Assembly (NCBI GenBank): GCA_036824005.1
Contig: DAITBA010000026.1
Span: 1-39,314, forward strand
Reading direction: 5' to 3'
DNA from: DAITBA01 sp036824005
GTDB taxonomy: Bacteria > Pseudomonadota > Gammaproteobacteria > Burkholderiales > Rhodocyclaceae
DNA: 39,314 nucleotides
Shown piece after piece: positions 39,271 through 39,314 of the stretch. The notes under the pieces were generated by a model. That model was not told the origin of the DNA, ran no database searches, and saw nothing but the letters and a program-made list of their open reading frames with translations. The translations under genes and the position numbers were made by a program. Position 1 is the first letter of the stretch. Each line of letters starts with the position of its first letter.

Positions 39271-39314
39271 GGTTTTGCAAGTGACTTTACGTTGAACTAA
39301 ACCGCTGACGCGGT
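39271..39314 (+). other. Candidate attI recombination region at window edge
   Basis: GTTGAAC at 39291-39297 matches the integron core site GTTRRRY in the expected place, between the intI promoter and the cassettes. It is followed by ACCGC-TGAC-GCGGT, a short perfect hairpin at 39301-39314 cut by the window end. A seven-base degenerate match alone is weak; its position next to intI gives the support. Confidence 0.45.

Overview
The window is high-GC, densely coded DNA. It looks like a betaproteobacterial chromosome, most likely from the Rhodocyclales (the Azoarcus/Aromatoleum/Thauera/Sulfuritalea side). The inference rests on the bzd-type anaerobic benzoyl-CoA gene order, the tpiA-secG-tRNA-Leu-nuoA-N arrangement typical of betaproteobacteria, and NuoL with a His-rich loop. 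Species cannot be read from the sequence.

Region 1 (about 0.4-12 kb, + strand) is an anaerobic benzoyl-CoA degradation operon: bzdN-O-P-Q (four-subunit ATP-dependent benzoyl-CoA reductase), bzdM (ferredoxin), three small accessory genes (Cys/Gly-rich protein, GNAT acetyltransferase, PHP-domain protein), bzdV (large iron-sulfur flavoprotein), a 59-residue zinc-ribbon-like protein, had/bzdX and oah/bzdY. Together they reduce the aromatic ring, feed it low-potential electrons, and oxidise and open it. The hydratase dch/bzdW, which acts right after the reductase, lies 3 kb downstream in its own + strand unit with an SDR gene. Between the two units are an amidohydrolase gene (+) and an xdhC-SDR pair (-). 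The promoters of bzdN and dch share TGCA repeats like those reported for BzdR/BoxR repressors. No regulator gene and no benzoate-CoA ligase lie in the window. Four near-identical palindromic elements of 75-92 bp sit at four junctions inside the operon and divide it into blocks.

Region 2 (16.7-32.9 kb, + strand) is core metabolism: tpiA, secG, tRNA-Leu(GAG) and a complete 14-gene nuo operon for respiratory complex I.

Region 3 (33-35.9 kb) holds a Nudix hydrolase, a diverged member of the palindromic family, and a cytoplasmic NarX/NarL-like two-component pair.

Region 4 (35.9-39.3 kb) is accessory: an orphan XRE regulator, a higBA toxin-antitoxin pair, a TfoX-like protein, an RHH-PIN pair, and an integron integrase (- strand) with a LexA box upstream and a candidate attI core at the window edge. 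The integron's cassettes, if any, should lie to the right of the window.
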